Positions 36,282 through 48,988 of a stretch of DNA of 64,000 bases are shown here, one piece after another. Positions within the stretch are counted from its first letter, which is position 1; each line of letters starts with the position of its first letter. The stretch is from Burkholderiales bacterium (lineage in GTDB: Bacteria > Pseudomonadota > Gammaproteobacteria > Burkholderiales > Burkholderiaceae_C). The stretch is from NCBI GenBank assembly GCA_017307855.1, contig JAFKGD010000009.1, forward strand, positions 186,001 through 250,000, given 5' to 3'. The notes beneath the pieces were generated by a model. The model was not told the origin of the DNA, searched no databases, and saw nothing but the letters and a program-made list of their open reading frames with translations. The position numbers and the translations under genes are program-made.

Positions 36282-38197
36282 CCGCCAAGGCCGAGCCCTC
36301 GGGCGCCGCCGCATTGCCGCACGACAACACGATCATGTCGGCGCACGATGCCACCAGCATCAGCGGGCCGGCACCGGCCGCCATGGCCGGTACCGAATCC
36401 GCAGTGTTCGCCTCGCCGGCGGCACCCTCGCTCGCGCTGGGTGTGATCGGCAACTGCGCCTTCAATGCCATGGTCGACGCGCACGGACGCATCGTCTGGT
36501 GCTGCCTGCCGCGCTTCGACGGCGACCCGGTGTTCAACGCCCTGCTCGACCCCGACCGCGGCAGCCACTTCGGCATCGAGATCGAGAACCTCGCCTCGGC
36601 GAAGCAGTGGTACGAGCCCAACACCGCCGTGCTGCGCACCCAGCTGTTCGACAGCGCGGGCCAGGGCATCGAGATCACCGACTTCGCGCCGCGCTTCTAT
36701 TCCCGCTCGCGCTTCTTCCGACCCATGACGCTGGTGCGCCGGGTGCGCCCGATCCAGGGTTCGCCACGCATCCGCGTGGCGCTGGACCTGCGTTACGACT
36801 GGGGCCGCAAGACGCCCGAGATCACGCGCGGCAGCAACCACGTGCGATTCGTCTCCGGCGACCTCACGCTGCGGCTGAACACCGACGCGCCGATCTCCCA
36901 CGTGCTCTCGAAGACGCCCTTCGTCTGCTCGCGCGAATACAACTTCCTGCTCGGCGCCGACGAGACGCTCACCGATGGCATCGCCGACACCGCGCGCCAT
37001 TTCGAGCAGGAAACCATCTCGTACTGGCGCAAGTGGGTGCAGCGGCTGGACGTGCCGCTCGAGTGGCAGGACGCGGTGATCCGCGCCGCCATCACGCTCA
37101 AGATGTCGCTGTTCGAGGACACCGGCGCCATCATCGCGGCCATGACCACCAGCATCCCCGAGCATGCCGACAGCGGCCGCAACTGGGACTACCGCTACTG
37201 CTGGCTGCGCGACGCCTTCTTCGTGGTGCGGGCGCTCAACAGCCTGTCCGAAGTGGGCACGATGGAGGACTACCTGCGCTGGCTCTCCAACGTGGTGGTG
37301 GCCGCGCGTGGCGAGCACATCCAGCCGCTCTACGGCATCGGGCTCGAGCGCGAACTGCCCGAGTCGCTCATGAACCACCTGGGCGGTTACCGCAACATGG
37401 GCCCGGTGCGCGTGGGCAACCAGGCACAGGAGCATTTCCAGCACGACGTATACGGCAACATCGTGCTGGGCTCGGCCCAGGCCTTCCATGACAAGCGTCT
37501 TCTCAGCCCGGCGGGCGTGGCCGAATTCACCCAGCTCGAAGCCGTGGGCGAGCAGGCCATACGCGTGTACGGCACGCCCGACGCCGGCATGTGGGAGCTG
37601 CGCACCCGCGCACGCGTGCACACCTCGTCGGCGCTGATGAGCTGGGCGGCCTGCGACCGGCTGGCCAAGATCGCCGCCCACCTCGACCTGCCGCACCGCG
37701 CCGCCTACTGGCGCGACCACGCCGACCGCATGCGCGAGGAGATCCTCGCCAAGTCCTGGAACGAGCAGCGCCAGGCGTTCGCGGAGAGTTTCGGCGGCAA
37801 GGAGCTCGATGCCAGCGTGCTGCTCATGGCGGAGGTCAATTTCATCGATCCGAAAGATCCGCGTTTCATCTCCACCGTGGATGCGATGGAGAAGTCGCTC
37901 TGCGACGGCCCCTACATGCGCCGCTACGAAGCGGCCGACGATTTCGGCAAGCCCGAGACCGCCTTCAACATCTGCACCTTCTGGCGCATCGACGCGCTCG
38001 CTCGCATCGGCCGCAAGAAGGAGGCGCGCGAAATCTTCGAGACCATGCTGGCCGCGCGCAACACGCTGGGGCTGCTGTCCGAAGACACGCACCCGGTCAC
38101 CCGCGAGATGTGGGGCAACTATCCGCAGACCTACTCGATGGTCGGCATCATCAACGCCGCGATGCGCCTGTCGGCGCCGTGGGACAGCGTGATCTGA
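36278..38197 (+). CDS. Glycoside hydrolase family 15 protein (glucoamylase/trehalase-like)
   Basis: A 639-residue cytosolic GH15 enzyme with no signal peptide. After a 45-residue polar leader the N-terminal beta domain has GVIGNCAFNAMVDAHGRIVWCCLPRFD split over residues 55-80. The (alpha/alpha)6 barrel holds GRNWDYRYCWLRDAFFVVRAL near 300, MWELRTRARVHTSSALMSWAACDRL near 440 with a likely catalytic Glu, and LLSEDTHPVTREMWGNYPQTYSMVGIINAA near the C-terminus with the second Glu. Each is read in parts. It is coupled to otsB by an ATGA overlap and is 38 bases from otsA. A trehalase or glucan role is inferred from that context. Confidence 0.9.
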   Translation: MTAKAEPSGAAALPHDNTIMSAHDATSISGPAPAAMAGTESAVFASPAAPSLALGVIGNCAFNAMVDAHGRIVWCCLPRFDGDPVFNALLDPDRGSHFGIEIENLASAKQWYEPNTAVLRTQLFDSAGQGIEITDFAPRFYSRSRFFRPMTLVRRVRPIQGSPRIRVALDLRYDWGRKTPEITRGSNHVRFVSGDLTLRLNTDAPISHVLSKTPFVCSREYNFLLGADETLTDGIADTARHFEQETISYWRKWVQRLDVPLEWQDAVIRAAITLKMSLFEDTGAIIAAMTTSIPEHADSGRNWDYRYCWLRDAFFVVRALNSLSEVGTMEDYLRWLSNVVVAARGEHIQPLYGIGLERELPESLMNHLGGYRNMGPVRVGNQAQEHFQHDVYGNIVLGSAQAFHDKRLLSPAGVAEFTQLEAVGEQAIRVYGTPDAGMWELRTRARVHTSSALMSWAACDRLAKIAAHLDLPHRAAYWRDHADRMREEILAKSWNEQRQAFAESFGGKELDASVLLMAEVNFIDPKDPRFISTVDAMEKSLCDGPYMRRYEAADDFGKPETAFNICTFWRIDALARIGRKKEAREIFETMLAARNTLGLLSEDTHPVTREMWGNYPQTYSMVGIINAAMRLSAPWDSVI

Positions 38198-38235
38198 CAT
38201 CCGGTGTCCCGCCCGCAGCAGTAACCAGGGAATCC

Positions 38236-39618
38236 ATGGGACGTCTCGTCGCAATCTCCAACCGTGTGGCCGATCCGCGCAAGGCCGCGGCCGGCGGCTT
38301 GGCCGTGGCACTGGGCGAAGCCCTCAACCAGACGGGCGGGCTGTGGTTCGGCTGGAGCGGCACGATCGTCGAAGGCGGCACGCCCGGCGAGGGCGACCTG
38401 CACGTTCAGCAGGCCGGCGCGGTCAAGCTCGCCACGGTCGATCTGTGCCGCGAAGACCACGATAGTTACTACCTCGGCTACAGCAACAACGTGCTGTGGC
38501 CCGTATTCCATTACCGGCTTGACCTGGCCCAGTTCGAGGCCGGCTTCATCGGCGGCTACCGGCGCGTCAACCAGATGTTCGCGCGCAAGCTGTTGCCGCT
38601 GCTGAAGGACGACGATGTCATCTGGATCCACGATTACCACCTGATCCCGCTGGCGGCCGAGCTGCGCGGCATGGGCTGCCGGCAGAAGATTGGCTTCTTC
38701 CTGCACATTCCGCTGCCGCCGCCGCTGATCATGGCGGCCATCCCGCAGCACGAATGGTTGATGCGCTCGCTGTTCGCCTACGACCTGGTGGGCCTGCAGA
38801 GCGAGGCGGATGTCCAGCATTTCTCGCGCTACGTGCAGCAGGAAGCGGGTGCCGAGGTGCTCGAAGACGGCCGTCATCGCGCCTTCGGCAGCACGGTGCA
38901 GGTCAAGGCCGTGCCCATCGGCATTGACGTGGACGAATTCGCCTCGCTCACACACGGACGCGAAGCGCAGGATCTGTACGAGCGCATGCGCGAGGAATAC
39001 GCGCGCCGGCGCCTGCTGATCGGCGTCGACCGGCTGGACTATTCCAAGGGCATTCCGCACCGCGTGAAGGCCTTCCGCGACCTGCTGGCGCACTATCCAG
39101 AGAACCGCAACAGCGCCACGCTGATCCAGATCGCCTCGCCAACGCGCGAGGATGTCGATGCCTACGGCGACATCCGCCGCGAGCTCGAAAGCCTGTGCGG
39201 CGCCATCAACGGCGACTACGGCGAACTCGACTGGATGCCCGTGCGCTACATCCACCGCATGGTGGCGCGCAAGCGCATTCCCGGCCTGTGCCGGGCGGCG
39301 CGCGTGGGCCTGGTCACGCCGCTGCGTGACGGGATGAACCTGGTAGCCAAGGAATTCATCGCCGCGCAGGATCCGGCCGACCCCGGCGTGCTGGTGCTCT
39401 CGCGCTTCGCGGGGGCGGCCGAGCAGATGAAGGAAGCGTTGCTGGTCAACCCGTACGACACCCACGGCACGGCCGAGGCGATCCAGCAGGCGCTGCAAAT
39501 GCCGCTGGACGAGCGGCGGCGCCGGCACCAGGCGCTGCTGGCGGGCATCCGCGAATTTGACGTGCACTGGTGGCGCCGCACCTTCCTGCAGGCGCTCTCG
39601 CAGGCTGGCGCGGACTGA
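38236..39618 (+). CDS. otsA: Trehalose-6-phosphate synthase
   Basis: A 460-residue GT20 enzyme that joins UDP-glucose and glucose-6-phosphate. It begins [24 protein letters not shown], then [55 protein letters not shown] and [13 protein letters not shown], all family signatures. The start is the ATG at 38236 with an AGGGAA ribosome-binding site. Together with otsB and the GH15 gene it forms a three-gene trehalose operon. Confidence 0.96.
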   Translation: MGRLVAISNRVADPRKAAAGGLAVALGEALNQTGGLWFGWSGTIVEGGTPGEGDLHVQQAGAVKLATVDLCREDHDSYYLGYSNNVLWPVFHYRLDLAQFEAGFIGGYRRVNQMFARKLLPLLKDDDVIWIHDYHLIPLAAELRGMGCRQKIGFFLHIPLPPPLIMAAIPQHEWLMRSLFAYDLVGLQSEADVQHFSRYVQQEAGAEVLEDGRHRAFGSTVQVKAVPIGIDVDEFASLTHGREAQDLYERMREEYARRRLLIGVDRLDYSKGIPHRVKAFRDLLAHYPENRNSATLIQIASPTREDVDAYGDIRRELESLCGAINGDYGELDWMPVRYIHRMVARKRIPGLCRAARVGLVTPLRDGMNLVAKEFIAAQDPADPGVLVLSRFAGAAEQMKEALLVNPYDTHGTAEAIQQALQMPLDERRRRHQALLAGIREFDVHWWRRTFLQALSQAGAD

Positions 39619-39657
39619 ACGCCCTCCCCGGCGGACGGCACGCGGGGCGGGGCACGA

Positions 39658-39688
39658 TTGGCGCGGTATGTAACAGCGCCCCTAGAAT
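39658..39688 (+). promoter_or_regulatory. Putative sigma-70 promoter of the unknown gene at 39723
   Basis: TTGGCG at 39658-39663 and TAGAAT at 39683-39688 are separated by 19 bases. The -10 is a 5-of-6 match to TATAAT. The expected transcript start is about 28 bases before the ATG at 39723, which argues for that start over the ATG at 39687 inside the -10 itself. Confidence 0.55.
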
Positions 39689-39722
39689 GGCAGCCACGCA
39701 GTTCCTGCATCACCGGCCGCCT

Positions 39723-40334
39723 ATGACCAAGGATATCGTCGTCACCATCATCCACCGCGACAGCACCGGCCATGAAGACATGATCCGGCTGCGCTCGCGC
39801 GAGCACCGGCCCGGCGAGGCCTCGATGGGGGCATCCATCATCACGATGCCGCTGGAGACACGCCGGCGCCTGATGGAAGCGGTATTCGCCAGCGACCCGG
39901 ACCACGTGGTGCGCGGTCGCCTCAAGGACATCGCCAGCCCGGACATCTTCCAGCAGGCCGGCAGCGTCATCCTCAAGCCGCAAGTGCCGCGCTCGCGCAA
40001 GATCCCCACTGCTTGCGCTGTCGCCACGCTGCCCGACGGGCTGGGCGATGCCGTGCCACCCCTGCGCCTGGTGGCCGATTCGCACCTCACGCTCGATGCG
40101 GTGTCGGAGAGCGTGGTGGCGTTCGGCCTCAAGCGTTCCGAAGCGCAGTTCCTCGTGCTCTACGTGAGCGACATCGTGGACGAAACGCTGGCCTCCGGCG
40201 CCGCCAAGTCGGTGTCGATCAGCCTGGACTCGATGAGCGTGGTGGCGAAAGTGGAGCGCACGACCGCTGCCGACGCACAGCCGGAACAGTTGCGCGTGCT
40301 CATCGTGATGGCCGGCCACGGCGCCAAGCGATAA
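39723..40334 (+). CDS. Hypothetical protein, mixed alpha/beta
   Basis: A 203-residue protein I do not recognise. It has no signal peptide or membrane helix. The N-terminus [16 protein letters not shown] begins with a beta strand and the rest alternates short strands with charged helices; the end [14 protein letters not shown] is a strand and basic tail. I chose the ATG at 39723 because a promoter -10 spans the ATG at 39687. The gene stands alone between otsA and the ROK kinase, with its own promoter and terminator, so it is likely expressed independently. Confidence 0.7.
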   Translation: MTKDIVVTIIHRDSTGHEDMIRLRSREHRPGEASMGASIITMPLETRRRLMEAVFASDPDHVVRGRLKDIASPDIFQQAGSVILKPQVPRSRKIPTACAVATLPDGLGDAVPPLRLVADSHLTLDAVSESVVAFGLKRSEAQFLVLYVSDIVDETLASGAAKSVSISLDSMSVVAKVERTTAADAQPEQLRVLIVMAGHGAKR

Positions 40335-40378
40335 GGACTGGCACCCGGAAGGGTGCAGCCCTTATCGCATCCATTTTT
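40328..40378 (+). terminator. Strong intrinsic terminator
   Basis: Two nested stems overlap the stop codon: outer GCGATAAGG (40328-40336) pairs with CCTTATCGC (40360-40368), and inner GCACCC (40341-40346) pairs with GGGTGC (40351-40356) around a GGAA loop. A TTTTT run at 40374-40378 follows. It ends the plus-strand gene at 40334 and separates it from the convergent ROK kinase, whose stop begins at 40378. Confidence 0.85.
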
Positions 40379-41334
40379 CAGTCCACCAGCGCCAGCGCGG
40401 CGAGGTCGCCGACGCGCTCGCCCAGGCCGGCGGGCACGAGGCGTACGCCCTCGGTGAGGGCAGGCAGGCGGCCCGTCAATTGGGCTTGCAGGCGGGGCAG
40501 CAGGAAGTCACGGTTGTGCCAGAACACGCTGCCGCCCAGGCTGATGCGCTCGAGGTCCAGCAGAACGGTCAGGTCATAGAGGGCGCGGCCCAGGGTGCGG
40601 CAGAGCGCGTCCACCGTTTGCAGGGCCTGCGGCTCGCCGGCGGCGGCGGCCCGCATGAGGGCCTCGGCATCGCGACCGAAGCGGCGTTCGATGGCGTTGC
40701 CGGCCACCAGCGATTCGACGTCGCCATGGTTGCCGCAGCCGCACAGGGCGCTGTCGTCGTCGTCACTCACGAAGATGTGACCGGCATGGCCGGCATTGCC
40801 GTTCTTGCCCAGCAACACGCGGCCGTCCACGCACAGCGCGGCGCCCACGCCGGTGCTCCAGGTGACATAGGCGCAGTGGGCCACGCCCTGCAGCGCGCCC
40901 CAGCGGCGCTCGGCTTCCAGCGCGGCGATGCCGTCGTTGGCCACGCGCACGCGGGCAAAGCGGTCCGCCAGCGGCGTCTGCACCGGCGCGCGCATCCAGT
41001 CATTGGGCAGGCCGCGCGCCGGGCCGGCCAGGCCGCCGCAGATGTTGGGCGTGGCCAGCGCGATGCCGCCGGCCTCGTCGTGGATGAACGGCCCGCACGA
41101 GGACACGCCCACGCAGTCGATGTCGCCTGCGCGCACGCCGGCCTGCGCGCACGCCTCGTCGATCAGGCGCAGCACCTGCTGCGCCAGCGCATCTTCGGTG
41201 CCGGTCTTGGCGGTGGGTTCGGCCACGCGCGGTCCGAGCCGCGCCGCCGGGTCCTGGCCGCCGCCGGAAGCCGGCTCCACATCGGCGATGCTGACCGCCA
41301 CCTTGGTACCACCGATATCGACACAGGCCTTCAC
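40378..41334 (-). CDS. ROK-family sugar kinase
   Basis: A 318-residue ROK kinase. The phosphate-binding start is ACVDIGGTKVAVSI, and the catalytic Asp is in RVRVANDGIAALEAE near residue 137. The zinc site has the His of AGHIFVSDDDDSALCGCGNHGDVE at residue 189 or so, followed by Cys-x-Cys, but the usual third Cys is Asp (GDVE rather than GCxE). The usual GExGH sugar-binding motif reads GHAGH. It starts at a GTG (41334) with an AAAGGA ribosome-binding site. Substrate could be glucose or an amino sugar; I cannot decide. Confidence 0.87.
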   Translation of the reverse strand: MKACVDIGGTKVAVSIADVEPASGGGQDPAARLGPRVAEPTAKTGTEDALAQQVLRLIDEACAQAGVRAGDIDCVGVSSCGPFIHDEAGGIALATPNICGGLAGPARGLPNDWMRAPVQTPLADRFARVRVANDGIAALEAERRWGALQGVAHCAYVTWSTGVGAALCVDGRVLLGKNGNAGHAGHIFVSDDDDSALCGCGNHGDVESLVAGNAIERRFGRDAEALMRAAAAGEPQALQTVDALCRTLGRALYDLTVLLDLERISLGGSVFWHNRDFLLPRLQAQLTGRLPALTEGVRLVPAGLGERVGDLAALALVD

Positions 41335-41366
41335 GGATCGGGATCCTTTCGTTGGGTTCGCCGCCT

Positions 41367-41561
41367 TCAGACGACGTGGGAAATCACGGCTGCGATGAAG
41401 CTCAGCAGGACGGTGGTGCCCACCGGCAGGAACCATTCCCGCCCGAAGGCGCGAAACCGGAAATCGCCCGGCAGGCGTCCCAGCCCCAGCCGGGCGAGCA
41501 GCGGCGCCAGCCCGCTGATGAGGACCAGCGACAGCAGGATGACGAGGAACCAGCGCAGCAT
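41367..41561 (-). CDS. Small membrane protein, DUF2905 family
   Basis: A 64-residue protein with two hydrophobic helices (LVILLSLVLISGLAPLL and VGTTVLLSFIAAVISHVV) joined by the conserved GRLPGDFRFRAFGREWFLP loop typical of DUF2905. Function is unknown. Start at the ATG 41561; it lies 32 bases before the ROK kinase and probably shares its transcript. It faces away from the hybrid histidine kinase. Confidence 0.85.
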   Translation of the reverse strand: MLRWFLVILLSLVLISGLAPLLARLGLGRLPGDFRFRAFGREWFLPVGTTVLLSFIAAVISHVV

Positions 41562-41891
41562 GGCTCCAGTGTAGGCGGCGGGCTGCCCCGGGCCGGCCGC
41601 GGCACCACCGGCTTACATATTTGACAGTTGCGGGATTTGCGCCAATCATGGCCGCGCGGTCGCCGTATGGCGCCCGCGACAGGTGCAGGTCCGGCGTTCG
41701 GGCCTCGCCGGTGCGGGCGAACGATCCACGAGACAGCAGCGGCAAACGGCGCCGGCGCCACGGGAGGGGCGCGCCATGCTCACTGTGAAGACAGGGAAGA
41801 AGACGGGCCACGCCAGCACGGCGGGCCGGCAGGCTGGCCTGTGCGGCCAGGCCACGGAACATCCACTCAGCCGCGGCGGGCGCTTGCGGTG
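41562..41891. other. 330-base gap between DUF2905 and the hybrid kinase
   Basis: The gap holds a consensus-like promoter for the plus strand (41621-41649) and a small ORF with a strong ribosome-binding site (41776-41892). No inverted repeat or RNA gene was found in the rest. A longer open frame of the kinase reaches 41628 but the added residues are Arg/Gly/Ala-rich and unlike any domain. Confidence 0.6.
41621..41649 (+). promoter_or_regulatory. Sigma-70 promoter upstream of the hybrid kinase
   Basis: TTGACA at 41621-41626 is a perfect -35 hexamer. Seventeen bases on is AATCAT (41644-41649), a 4-of-6 match to the -10. The predicted start near 41656 leaves an untranslated leader of about 120 bases before the small ORF and 235 bases before the kinase ATG. 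Confidence 0.6.

Positions 41892-41892
<1 letters not shown>
41776..41892 (+). CDS. Small upstream ORF, 38 residues, coupled to the hybrid kinase
   Basis: The ATG at 41776 follows a GGGAGGGG ribosome-binding site (41762-41769) at ideal distance. The ORF encodes a basic peptide starting [14 protein letters not shown] with no hydrophobic segment and ends in TGATG, so its stop overlaps the kinase ATG at 41892. The kinase has no good ribosome-binding site of its own, which makes translational coupling attractive. No homolog is known to me and chance is possible. Confidence 0.45.
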
Positions 41893-45458
<3,566 letters not shown>

Positions 45459-45473
45459 GCGCGAGCCCGGGAA

Positions 45474-46580
45474 TCAGAGCGTATGCGTGCGGTCGCCGGC
45501 CGCAAAGCCCAGCGCATCCCACGGATCGCCGGTGCACAGACCCACCACCTTGAACAGCTCGCCCATCTCGTGCTCATGCACCAGCCTGGCTGCCATGGTG
45601 CGCTGTGGCAGGCTGGCGGCATCCATCAGCGGGCCGAGGCCGCAGTTGAGCAGGAAGCGCCCCTGCGAGGCGTAGCCCAGCACCGACAGGCCGGCGTCTT
45701 GACCCGCCAGTGCGATGCCGGTGAAATCGACGTGGGCCGTGATGTCTTTCTCGCCCACGTCGGCCAGTGCATCGGCATCGGCGCGGTGGCCGCGATGGCA
45801 CATCACCGTGCCCATGTGGCGCTGCGGGTGGTAATACTCGGCTTCGGGGAAGCCGTAGTCGACGAAGAAGGCTGCGCCCGCGCCGCCCGCCAGCAGGCAG
45901 CCGGCCAGCGTGGCGATGAAGGCACGCGCGCGCGGATGGATTTCGGTGACGTAATCGTGCGTGCCAGCCACGTCCACCGGCGGCCGCAGTGCCGTGGGCC
46001 GGTCGGCGTGTACGAGCCGGCCATCGTCCGCCACAGCCACGCCGCGCTCGTGCCACTGGCCACCGATGCGCGCCAGCAGTTGCACGGGCATGGCGTCGAG
46101 CACCTCGTTGCCCACCACCACGCCGCGTATCGCCTCGGGCAGCGCGTCGATCCAGCGCACCCGGCCGGCCCACGGCGCCAGCCGCTGCTGCTGGCGCGCG
46201 CGCAGTTCGGCCGACAGCTCGACGATGCAGTACTCGCGCACCCGTGGCCCCAGGGCCTCGAGCAGTTGCGCGGCCAGCGCGCCCGAGCCGGCGCCGAACT
46301 CCCACACCGCATCGGTGCCCGTGGCATGCAGCGCCTCTGCCAACTGGGCGGCCAGCGCGCGGCCGTAGAGCGGGCTCATTTCGGGGGCGGTGGTGAAGTC
46401 GCTGCCCTCGCGCGGGCCATCGCCGAACTTCGGCAGCGCATTGGCGTAGTAGCCCAGGCCCGGGGTATAGAGGGCCAGTTCCATGAAGCGGTCGAAGCCG
46501 ATCCAGCCCCCGGCCGCGGCGATGTCCGCGCGGATGTGGGCCGCGAGGGCGCTCGTTAAACTCTCGGCTGTCGTCGTCAC
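45474..46580 (-). CDS. midA: SAM-dependent methyltransferase, MidA/NDUFAF7 family
   Basis: A 368-residue class I methyltransferase of the DUF185 family. FDRFMELALYTPGLGYYA near residue 30 and SDFTTAPEMSPLYGRALA near 60 are diagnostic. The SAM motif is VWEFGAGSGALAAQLL, and GNEVLDAMPVQLL and FFVDYGFPEAEYYHPQR follow. Mitochondrial homologs methylate an Arg of a complex I subunit; bacterial targets are less clear. It starts at a GTG (46580) with an AGGGGA ribosome-binding site, and only 17 bases separate it from the divergent folM-like gene. Confidence 0.92.
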   Translation of the reverse strand: MTTTAESLTSALAAHIRADIAAAGGWIGFDRFMELALYTPGLGYYANALPKFGDGPREGSDFTTAPEMSPLYGRALAAQLAEALHATGTDAVWEFGAGSGALAAQLLEALGPRVREYCIVELSAELRARQQQRLAPWAGRVRWIDALPEAIRGVVVGNEVLDAMPVQLLARIGGQWHERGVAVADDGRLVHADRPTALRPPVDVAGTHDYVTEIHPRARAFIATLAGCLLAGGAGAAFFVDYGFPEAEYYHPQRHMGTVMCHRGHRADADALADVGEKDITAHVDFTGIALAGQDAGLSVLGYASQGRFLLNCGLGPLMDAASLPQRTMAARLVHEHEMGELFKVVGLCTGDPWDALGFAAGDRTHTL

Positions 46581-46597
46581 CCCCGGATTGTCCCCTA

Positions 46598-47389
46598 ATG
46601 ACCGCTGTTCTCACCGCGCCCCTGCGCACCGTGCTCGTCACGGGTGCCGGCCGCCGGCTGGGCCGGGAGATCGCGCTGGCGCTGGCCGCTGCGGGCTGGC
46701 AGGTGGCGGTGCACTACCGCCATTCGCGCGCCGAGGCCGAGGCCACTGCGGCCGAGTGCGCGCAGCTCTCGGGTCGCGCGGGCGTCTTCGATGCCGACCT
46801 GGAACAGGAAGACGCCGTGCGCGCGCTGGTCCCACGCGTGGCGGCAGAGTTCGGCCGCATCGATGCGGTGGTCAACAACGCCTCGCTGTTCGAGCACGAC
46901 GACGCCGCCAGCTTCGGCTTCGAGCGCTTCGAGCGCCACCTGCGCAGCAACACGGCAGCGCCCGTGCTGCTGGCACAGGCACTGCACGCGCATCTGCTGT
47001 CGCGCGATCCGCTGGCGGGTGTGCCGGCCGAAGGCGCGGTGGTCAACCTGCTCGATCAGCGCCTGTGGAACCAGAACCCCGACTTCCTGAGCTACACGCT
47101 TTCCAAGGCGGCGCTGGAAGCCGCCAACACCGTGCTGTCGCTGGCCCTGGCGCCCGCGGTGCGCGTGGTGGGCGTAGCGCCCGGTCTCACGCTCACCAGC
47201 CATATGCTCGATGAGGCACGCTTCCGCGAGCTGCACGCACTCAGCCCGCTGGGCCGATCGTCCAGCGCTCAGGACGTGGCGGCCACCGTGCGCTTCGCGC
47301 TGGAGAACCGATCCATCACCGGCACCACGCTGCTGGTGGACGGCGGCCAGCACCTGCAGCGCTTCGAACGCGATTTCTCGATGATGTGA
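46598..47389 (+). CDS. folM: Pteridine reductase-like SDR (FolM type)
   Basis: A 263-residue short-chain dehydrogenase. The loop LVTGAGRRLGREIAL carries the TGxxxRxG form typical of pteridine reductases, with Arg in place of Gly. VNNASLFEHDDAASF and LDQRLWNQNPDFLSYTLSKAALE (Tyr-x3-Lys) fit the FolM group. It reduces dihydromonapterin or dihydrofolate with NADPH. It is followed after 27 bases by a dihydroneopterin aldolase, which supports a folate/pterin role. No ribosome-binding site is seen before the ATG at 46598. Confidence 0.88.
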   Translation: MTAVLTAPLRTVLVTGAGRRLGREIALALAAAGWQVAVHYRHSRAEAEATAAECAQLSGRAGVFDADLEQEDAVRALVPRVAAEFGRIDAVVNNASLFEHDDAASFGFERFERHLRSNTAAPVLLAQALHAHLLSRDPLAGVPAEGAVVNLLDQRLWNQNPDFLSYTLSKAALEAANTVLSLALAPAVRVVGVAPGLTLTSHMLDEARFRELHALSPLGRSSSAQDVAATVRFALENRSITGTTLLVDGGQHLQRFERDFSMM

Positions 47390-47416
47390 GCGCCTCCGCG
47401 CCACGGCCTATCCGCC

Positions 47417-47794
47417 ATGCCCCTGAACCACGATTCCGGCCGCCAGACGCTGGCCCTGACCGGCCTGCGCTTCGATGCCAACCTCGGCATCCTCGATCAC
47501 GAGAAGACCGCGCCGCAGCCGATCCAGGTCGACGCCGAACTCAACCAGGGCCGCCAGCCGCTGCTGCCTCACGACGACGACATCACCCACGTGCTGGACT
47601 ACCGCAAGGTGCGGCAGATCATCATCGACGAGTGCACGGCCGAGCACGTGAACCTGCTGGAGAGCCTGATCGGCAAGCTCACACGACGGCTGATGCAATT
47701 GCCCGGCGTGATCGGCGTGCGCGTGAAGATCGCCAAGCTGGAGATCTTCGACGACTGCGAGGTGGCGATCCGCATGGAATGCGGGGAGTGGTGA
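47417..47794 (+). CDS. folB: Dihydroneopterin aldolase
   Basis: A 125-residue enzyme of the tunnelling fold that cleaves dihydroneopterin to 6-hydroxymethyl-dihydropterin in folate synthesis. It has LALTGLRFDANLGILDHEK near residue 12, with the conserved Glu, the VLDYRKVRQII helix, and the late Lys in VKIAKLEIFDDCEVAIRME. It is 27 bases downstream of the folM-like gene and probably co-transcribed. Confidence 0.93.
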   Translation: MPLNHDSGRQTLALTGLRFDANLGILDHEKTAPQPIQVDAELNQGRQPLLPHDDDITHVLDYRKVRQIIIDECTAEHVNLLESLIGKLTRRLMQLPGVIGVRVKIAKLEIFDDCEVAIRMECGEW

Positions 47795-47871
47795 GCGCGC
47801 CACGCGCGAGCCTGCGCCACCGCCCGCGGCACGCGGATGCGCCGATCGGTGCGGGGCCGGCCCGCCTCCAC

Positions 47872-47877
47872 TAAAAT
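47872..47877 (+). promoter_or_regulatory. Putative -10 box for ttcA
   Basis: TAAAAT matches TATAAT at 5 of 6 positions and lies in an otherwise very GC-rich gap. The transcript would start near 47884, leaving a leader of about 100 bases before the ttcA ATG. No clear -35 was found. Confidence 0.45.
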
Positions 47878-47983
47878 CCGGCGTTCCGCCACCCTGTCCG
47901 CCCCCACACGCGCATCACGTCGATGCCGGGGCCCGGCAGGCCCCGCGCCGCCGCCGCGCAGTTCCCGATCGTCCTGCCTTCCC

Positions 47984-48925
47984 ATGAACGCCGCCCTGCC
48001 CCAAGCCATCGCCGACTGGACTGCCGACCCCGCGCCCGCCGACCCGGGCGCCGCGCGCCGCATCGAGCACGAGACCCACAAGCTGGAAAAGCGCCTGTGC
48101 CGCGAGGTGGGCCGCGCCATCGCCGACTACAACATGATCGAGGACGGCGACCGCGTGATGGTGTGCCTCTCGGGCGGGAAGGACAGCTACACGCTGCTCG
48201 ACATCCTCATGAAGCTGCGTCGCCGCGCGCCGGCCAGCTTCGAGCTGATCGCGGTCAATCTCGACCAGAAGCAGCCGGGCTTTCCGGCCCATGTACTGCC
48301 CGAGTACCTCGGCAAGCTCGACATCCCATTCCACATCGAGACGCAGGACACGTATTCCATCGTCAAGGACAAGATCCCCGAGGGCAAGACGATGTGCAGC
48401 CTGTGCTCACGGCTGCGCCGCGGCATCCTGTACCGCGTGGCCAACGAGCTGGGCGCCACCAAGATCGCGCTGGGCCACCACCGCGACGACATGCTGCAGA
48501 CGCTGTTCCTCAACATGTTCTTCGGCAGCAAGCTCAAGGGCATGCCGCCCAAGCTGCAGAGCGACAACGGCGAGCACATCGTGATCCGCCCGCTGGCCTA
48601 CGTGGCCGAGAAGGACATCATCCGCTGGGCCGCGCACAGCCAGTACCCCATCATCCCGTGCACGCTGTGCGGCAGCCAGGAGAACCTGCAGCGCAAGCAG
48701 GTGGGCGACATGCTGCGCGAATGGGATCGCAAGTACCCCGGCCGCCTGCAGAACATGGCAACGTCGTTACAAAACGTCGTACCTTCCCACCTGATGGATG
48801 GAACACTGCACGACTTCAAGGGTCTGAAAACCACGGGCGTGGCCGACGACAACGGCGACAAGGCGTTCGATACCGAGGAATTCCCGGTGCCCGAGCTGCC
48901 CGGCCTGGCCGTCATCCGCAGTTGA
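47984..48925 (+). CDS. ttcA: tRNA 2-thiocytidine(32) synthetase
   Basis: A 313-residue PP-loop ATPase that thiolates cytidine 32 of certain tRNAs using an iron-sulfur cluster. The PP-loop is [15 protein letters not shown] near residue 62. The cluster/cysteine motifs are [15 protein letters not shown] near 138 and [14 protein letters not shown] near 223, and [18 protein letters not shown] near 160 is typical. The ATG at 47984 agrees with family length. Confidence 0.96.
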   Translation: MNAALPQAIADWTADPAPADPGAARRIEHETHKLEKRLCREVGRAIADYNMIEDGDRVMVCLSGGKDSYTLLDILMKLRRRAPASFELIAVNLDQKQPGFPAHVLPEYLGKLDIPFHIETQDTYSIVKDKIPEGKTMCSLCSRLRRGILYRVANELGATKIALGHHRDDMLQTLFLNMFFGSKLKGMPPKLQSDNGEHIVIRPLAYVAEKDIIRWAAHSQYPIIPCTLCGSQENLQRKQVGDMLREWDRKYPGRLQNMATSLQNVVPSHLMDGTLHDFKGLKTTGVADDNGDKAFDTEEFPVPELPGLAVIRS

Positions 48926-48988
48926 CGGCGGCCACTGCCCTATGCCCTGTCGGTCGACGAGGGCTCCTGCATGGAGGCAGTGACGATC

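Noticed and set aside
35885-38311. An 808-codon open frame on the minus strand opposite otsB and GH15
   Set aside because: Shadow of the high-GC plus-strand genes; His/Arg/Gly-rich and without recognisable domains.
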